Of a stretch of DNA of 64,000 nt, positions 58,801 through 64,000 are shown one piece after another. The stretch comes from Phoronis australis (Eukaryota > Phoronida > Phoronidae). The translations under genes were made by a program, and so were the position numbers. The stretch spans positions 561,273 to 625,272 of the forward strand of contig NMRA01000051.1 of assembly GCA_002633005.1 (NCBI GenBank), in the 5' to 3' direction. The notes under the pieces are model-generated. The model was not told the origin of the DNA. It searched no databases and was given only the letters and a program-made list of their open reading frames with translations. The number at the start of each line of letters is the position of its first letter. Position 1 is the stretch's first letter.

Positions 58801-60652
58801 GCTGTTGCCAATTAATGGGAATACACTTGGCAATCTTCATAAAGATCCTGCACTATAGTTTTAAGAGTTACAGCGCACCTTCCAGTGGTTTGGTATGTAA
58901 AGAGGCGAACACCAGAAATGGAATCAAAAACAACAAAAATGGCCACAACGTGGCGTAAAATACGCCGAATCCAACCGAGAATAAAATGGCATCATTGTCT
59001 CCCTAATAGAAACCTACTTGCCAAATTTCAAAAAATCCACCCGGGAACTCCGAAGAAACATACCCAAACGTAATGAACTATAATTGCTATGGGACACAAC
59101 GGTACTAGTGAGATCGGTTCGAAATTCGCCGTCTTCTGTCGACAGCGTAACAGGAACACATCTGCCAAGTCTCATAAAATCTTGCAAGGGGTTTGTAGGA
59201 CACAGCAGCGGGCGCCAGACACCGCACGACGGACACTCGGACAGGGTGACTGCAATATACACCACTTATGTGGGTGCATAAAAATAACCACTAGATGACG
59301 TGGAATATGTCAAATCCGTCCTGAAATGGATAGGCGCCATCCTCTCCATAATGGGAACCTATTCAGGGAGGCAAAATGGTTCTCCCGTAGCAACACAACT
59401 TTGTAAAGAACCTACCGTCAAGCTCACTCATAGGATCGCTCCACATATTTAGTTAAACTGACGGAAACTGAGTAGCAGCAGTTCGCACCAGTTGATGAGA
59501 CATTCATTATTGATTATTGATTATAGCCAATATCGTTGAAAACGTACTTATCTGTAATAATGCCTGCAAACAGGTTCTAGTTGTGACCAACACGCCAAAT
59601 TTCATGAAACCTACCGAGGAACGTAAAAAATAAAATTGTCACTAGGAGGCGCACCGGTCGTCAGATCGCCCTCCCGTAACGCGTCGTCATCCTATCAGCT
59701 TTCATAGGAAGCAGCTGCCGAATCTCGTTAAGTTCCTGCAAGGGGTTTAGGAGACACCCAGACGGCGATAGGCACCCACATATGCATACGTGGGCGCATA
59801 AAAAACAACACCTTTGGTATGAAGCCAAAGGGTTCCTCCGTTTGCCGTGCTTCTAAGACAATGTCTTTCTGACATTAATCCTTTCACCAACACTGTCGAG
59901 GCTGTTTTATTCATCTCTCACGATTTCCAGACGCAAAACGAAAAGTCCGAATTTGTTCACACACCGTAAACATGGCGACATGTTGAATGTAATTACGCAG
60001 AGCTTTCTCGTTATTCTGTCACAGCTTCGTCGACAACTGCAAAGAAGTTGTACCTTACCTGGAAGGGTTGTATCTATTTTCGCAGTAGTGGTAGTATGAG
60101 TGTGCTTTCTCATAACAGGGGCACTCGCAGGCGTCTTTATCGGTTTTGGCACATTCCGAGATGCCATCCTATAGGAAAAAAGAATAAAACTACAAAAATT
60201 GGATTAAAACAGTTTTATTACATGTACTATCAGAGATAACTGAATCAGAACGAAGAGCATCCAGACAAATGTCAAAGCTTGAATGCCCAACTTGGGTCAT
60301 TGGGGGTGACTGATCATGACTTCTAAGGACATCGGAAAAGTGCTAGCCAATCCCAATCCAGGTGACAAGTCGACCGCGGAAACGCTACGGCCAGACTGTA
60401 AGTCTATGTTTTATATTATTACAAAATGCGAAAGCTTACCAAACATCTGCACTGGTTGTATGCCGGGATGTCAACAGTGTGAATACCCAGAAAGAGGTTG
60501 GAATCCGGCACTCTGTCGAGGAGTATGAGAACTTCACCATTACTGTCCGCTTGGCGGAAACGCTGGTACAGAGACACCTGGAAGAAGAGCTTGAAAGTAG
60601 GGAGCATGAATATTTCATTTCGTGAGTAGGATATTGTATTATGTAGTGCACG

Positions 60653-60706
<54 letters not shown>

Positions 60707-63284
60707 ACGCGCGTGCGTATGTGATAACCTATATTTGCCGCCAGTTGCGACGTAGCAGCACGTTGTGGCATTGTGTGGATTCATGAACTTAATTACAACT
60801 CCTACCTTTTAATTAATTAATTAATTAATTAATTATACAAATACCCATAACGAAAGAAATGTGTGCTAATGTGGAATTAATCCAACATGCACCCAACATT
60901 TTTCAGTAAGACGTTGAAATACATAAAAGAAAACACCATGTTTACCCGCCAAGTATTGTAAATTCGGATGCGCTTGTAGTCAATACATCCCTTTCGCTTT
61001 AAAATTTTCGACCCAATCAGCTGATTGGCTATCCATGGCAACTGAAACAAACAATCCAGCTTTCAGAATAACTACGTTTCAATAAATGATGTTTAACACA
61101 AAATGCAACTGATGATAATGCCTCATTGCACCATTACATCCTCTTGCAACATATCGAGCATAACGTTACGTGTCGCCTGATGCAATAAACTCCGACAATC
61201 AAAATAATCAAATAAGCTTAAAAACAAAACAAAAAACATTGTGACAATTACGAAAGGTGAACCTAATGTTTTTACCATTTTAATTATGTGGACCGGTTGC
61301 ATGTAAGCCTGTTGACTGTCATGGGCTGCAAGGTTTTCATGCATCACAACAAACCCGCTGCTATCAAGTAAGAAACACCTGTCGACAGGATAAAAAAGCA
61401 AGTAAAAGAAAGAGAAAATAACAGATACGCAAACATGTTTGATGTCATTTAATTTTGAAGGACAAAAAACTGGTTACAGTACGTACAGAGACAGGGATCA
61501 AAGTGTCGGTTGGCCTTTCATATTCAGTCATGGAGTTTTACGTTTCACCAAATGATAAGCGAAAAACCTGTTATCAAGTGGTAATCAGTGAAGCGCATCT
61601 TACGAATGAAGCTCATGACTGACTGAAATTCATTTACATTCAGAAATTGACCAGGCATTCATTTATTTAACGCTTTGTGTGGCAATAAGATTTATTAGAA
61701 AGTGCAGTAGTATCAATATTGTCACGTACTCCTTTCAATAAAACTACATACATAAATACATACATGCATAGATTACATACATGCATGCATACATACATAC
61801 ATACATACATACATACATACATACATACATACATACATACATACATACATACCTGAACTTGCTTAAGGTGCATGCTTTATTAGATTCAATCATTTTCTTA
61901 TAAAGATACTCTAAGGTGACGTCAGTTGCCAGAACGCCGGCAATTCGATCGTAGCGGGCGTAGCGAGTAGATTTTCTGCACAAAAAAGTGAAGTGCATAT
62001 GCGTCAGGTAAACCTAATGCAGGTAAATATTAAAGACAACCGTAATCTAATTGATATCTGCCGCGTCGCATTAAATGGATACAACAAAATACGCACACGG
62101 CTCCTCGTCCAGCCAAGATCTGCTTAGAGTATGCTTCCGATTTACAGATTAGGCAAGAACTCGTCTGCATTTATAGATGGTTAACTTCGAGTAAACATCG
62201 ATTACATGGTAACATATTGATGGTCACGTGACTCCCGTATCTGGAAAACTGATACTAACGTATCTTATTGAGGTGGGACTCAATAGTTTTCTTTGAGCCA
62301 CTGTTGAATCATAGAATATTTCTTTGAGTCACAGTTGAGTTTGACTCCTACAATTTCATTAAAATTTGCGCCTGCGTTGGCTGAGCATTTTAAGTTTTGT
62401 GGTGCACGTGAAGGCTACTATGGACGAATGGCATTTGCTTGATTTTTGAATCTGTACTGAATGAAAGGTTTCACATATTGACCCCTTGACACACTTTTTG
62501 CTCAATGTAGCTAATTACTGCTTGCAAGTACAGGGAAGTTGAAATTTAGCAAGAAATTCAGGTACCTTTCAAAACTTTGGATTAGTAAAAAATCTAGTTG
62601 GTCGACACTCACGTTTCGCCTGATTTCTGTAATCTGGAGAGCCTGAACGCACTGCTTCTCAGTTCGAAGTAATCATATGCGAATGGTGGTTTTGGGGTGA
62701 TAATTGCTACTTTGGTGTAATTTTGCTCGCTTTTTATGTAGCTGGCTGCACTTCCGGTGGTTGTAAAAGATGGAAAAAGTGCCTTTGGGATCAATTTCAG
62801 TACACTTGGTGAAAGATTTTTGAAGTCTTTGTCCCACTAAATGGTTCACATTTTCAGGTTTTGTAGATCCTGTGTAACAGACTGTTGAAGCTTCCAAGAT
62901 CTGTTTTTCAAGCCCAACATCAACTAAAGGTGTCGAGGGCCTCCTTATTAATCAAATTGTAGTAAATTGAATGAGAACTATACGGATAGCTTGGTGGTCC
63001 GCCTCCCTTGGGGTATACGTGTGTCCTTTTAGCTTAGTCATTACACTTTCTCGCTGCCCATGTGACTGCGCTGATATATCTTTGAAGATATCTTGGCTAC
63101 AAAGAGACTCAGTTTTTACTCCATTGCCCAGCTGATGGAGGTGCTAACACCCATAACAGTGGCCAATACTTACTTTCCATGAAAAATTGTGTTGGTAATT
63201 GTCACAACATTTCTTGTTCCCCATTCATCAGCGCGAGGTGCTGCAAACACGCGTTGACCTCTATTGCCTAGAGTTCGTAAAAAC
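55806..63284 (-). CDS. CACHD1: CACHD1-like (VWFA and cache domain protein), C-terminal part; gene continues past right edge
   Basis: CACHD1 is an alpha2-delta-related single-pass receptor that modulates voltage-gated calcium channels. Nine exons join in frame on the minus strand: 63284-63174, 61975-61853, 61378-61276, 61041-60946, 60577-60440, 60168-60059, 58445-58320, 57638-57541 and 56341-55806 (TAA), about 479 aa. In order: the end of a cache domain (WGTRNVVTITNTIFHGK; AGVLATDVTLEYLYKKM; RCFLLDSSGFVVMHE); LDRVPDSNLFLGIHTV; a Cys-rich stalk (DKDACECPCYEK, NRCFDYKCAKQTKR, DCRLLTGCKWCENKNGTPSA); one membrane helix (LILGLSIGSAGFVLLVIVI then TVSTVCVV) with a KRRRAR stop-transfer; and a Ser-rich tail of about 135 residues containing RGFDNPALDW. 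Order and Cys spacing follow vertebrate CACHD1, but the cytoplasmic tail does not align. The N-terminal VWFA part lies outside the window. Confidence 0.85.
56398..56430. repeat. Interstitial telomere-like CCCTAA repeat
   Basis: ACCCTAACCCTAAACCCAAC followed by CCTAACCCTTACC. On the minus strand this is a run of TTAGGG-type units. It lies about 57 bp upstream of the acceptor of the last CACHD1 exon. Confidence 0.9.
56988..57222. repeat. MITE-like element with GGGGCCCGTTCCA ends
   Basis: Left GCCCGTTCCAGGAAACTGAC then TTAAGT, right TAAGTCAGTTTTCTTGGAAC then GGACTCC, imperfect inverted ends about 235 bp apart. Inside are several AACTTAAGT/ACTTAA words. It lies in a CACHD1 intron. Confidence 0.75.
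58530..59330. repeat. Dispersed repeat, CACTAGGGGGC family (copy)
   Basis: Contains CACTAGGAGGCGCGAG, GCCACAACGTGGCG (also at 31.79 kb), TGCCAAATTTCAAAAA, and a terminal GTGGGTGCATAAAAATAACC. It lies in the CACHD1 intron 60059-58445. Confidence 0.6.
59570..59810. repeat. Dispersed repeat, CACTAGGGGGC family (copy)
   Basis: GCCAAATTTCATGAAACC, then TGTCACTAGGAGGCGCACCG and a terminal ACGTGGGCGCATAAAAAAC match the other family members. Confidence 0.65.
60653..60704. repeat. (GT)n microsatellite
   Basis: About 25 GT units followed by interrupted CGTACGCGCG. It lies in a CACHD1 intron. Confidence 0.97.
60809..60834. repeat. (TTAA)n microsatellite
   Basis: Six or so TTAA/TAAT units in a row, in a CACHD1 intron. 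Confidence 0.95.
61776..61852. repeat. (ATAC)n microsatellite overlapping a CACHD1 splice donor
   Basis: ACATACATGCATGCATACAT then uninterrupted ATAC units up to the exon border at 61853. On the gene strand the intron begins GTATGTATGTATG, so the donor itself is the first repeat unit. Confidence 0.93.
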
Positions 63285-64000
63285 CTGCAAGGTTACGATA
63301 ACGTTTTACCCTACAAAGAAACACTAAGACGAGGAACCAGGGTCACGTAGCTTGGGGATCCGACAATGACCAGACACTGAGAGCACTTCCCGTTCAGTTA
63401 CATTAAGGTAAAACGATCGAGCGCGGGTTCGAAACCTCTGGAACTTTCAGGATAAACGCGCTGATATTCGTTTCCGGTAAAAATGAAACGCAGCTTACAG
63501 TCGTGTTTCTACCATGCAGGAATCGAAATCAGAAACACGTGCTTCAACCGAATGTGGATATCGAGCGAAAAAAGCTTTAAAGCTACAGGATCATCGCTGC
63601 GTCGGTTTATGAACACCGTAGGCTAGGTCAGTGGTTCCCGGACAGGTCAGTTTTTAACCTGGCACCTAATCTGGTTGGCTCAATGTACGAGTTCACTTAC
63701 TTCTTACTATCAGTCAGAAGTTCTCGATATATCAAACATCCACTTCGGGCTTATCCGTAACCCCCTCATATCTAGCGCATAAGTTTTATGCAACCGGCCG
63801 GGGCCCATGAATCGCAATAACTGCTCGGACAAACACACACATTGGAAACAGTCCTGGTACTGCGAATGTTTAACGTTTTTTTCAATGACAAAATCTACGT
63901 GAATTTAGCAACCAACATACAATATGCGAAAGTACCATAAACACGGCCGTCATGGACATTCAACAGTCTGCGATTATGAATGGCGCCAAGATTGATAACG
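63285..64000. other. CACHD1 intron sequence, upstream exons not found
   Basis: The next upstream exon must end in phase 2 and encode the cache segment before FLRTLGNRG. I could not find it in this stretch, so it probably lies beyond the edge. A GCGGGTTCGAAACCTC word at 63424 resembles a tRNA B-box, but no A-box is seen. Confidence 0.4.

Noticed and set aside
62613-62836. Minus-strand open frame with acceptor TTTAG and donor GTGAGT between CACHD1 exons (IPKALFPSFTTTGSAASY...)
   Set aside because: The flanking exons 63284-63174 and 61975-61853 already join in perfect phase and continuous homology. Inserting this piece in the required phase gives a stop within 14 codons.
63415-63450. B-box-like GGGTTCGAAACC, possible tRNA gene
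   Set aside because: No A-box or acceptor-stem pairing found at the right distance.

Overview
This window is from a metazoan nuclear genome. The genes are split by many introns with GT-AG junctions, the exons are short, and the intergenic DNA is AT-rich and crowded with inverted-repeat elements. There is no bacterial gene organisation. The protein set (syntaxin-18, TM2D2, AP5S1, SEPSECS, ZDHHC16, a CACHD1-like receptor) and a TTAGGG-type interstitial repeat fit an invertebrate animal, most likely a non-vertebrate deuterostome such as a hemichordate, echinoderm or amphioxus. The sequence alone does not settle the phylum.

Layout. 1-5413 (minus): STX18 5' part, running off the left edge and sharing a roughly 335 bp divergent promoter with TM2D2. 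5749-10560 (plus): TM2D2, five coding exons, complete. 13725-14324 (minus): AP5S1, one coding exon. 15598-27697 (plus): SEPSECS, ten coding exons, complete. 27698-32802: gene-poor, repeat-rich. 32803-43077 (minus): ZDHHC16-like palmitoyltransferase, seven coding exons. 43762-44219 (minus): two candidate exons that I could not identify. 44.3-55.8 kb: an assembly gap (45729-46223), a LINE 3' end, a THAP-type exon, a decayed Penelope-like GIY-YIG fragment and several MITE-like elements. 55806 to the right edge (minus): the C-terminal nine exons of a CACHD1-like gene (end of cache domain, Cys-rich stalk, one membrane helix, cytoplasmic tail). Every exon chain given was checked for reading-frame continuity, and the phases agree across all junctions listed.

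The genes are unrelated housekeeping or membrane-traffic genes, not a pathway cluster: ER SNARE, TM2 membrane protein, endosomal adaptor subunit, selenocysteine synthesis, protein S-acylation, calcium-channel modulator-like receptor. I found no convincing new biological system. The most interesting signals are small recent duplications that touch splice sites (a second in-frame copy of an STX18 exon; a duplicated donor in SEPSECS), simple or telomere-like repeats lying at CACHD1 splice sites, and several unnamed foldback/MITE families repeated within the window.
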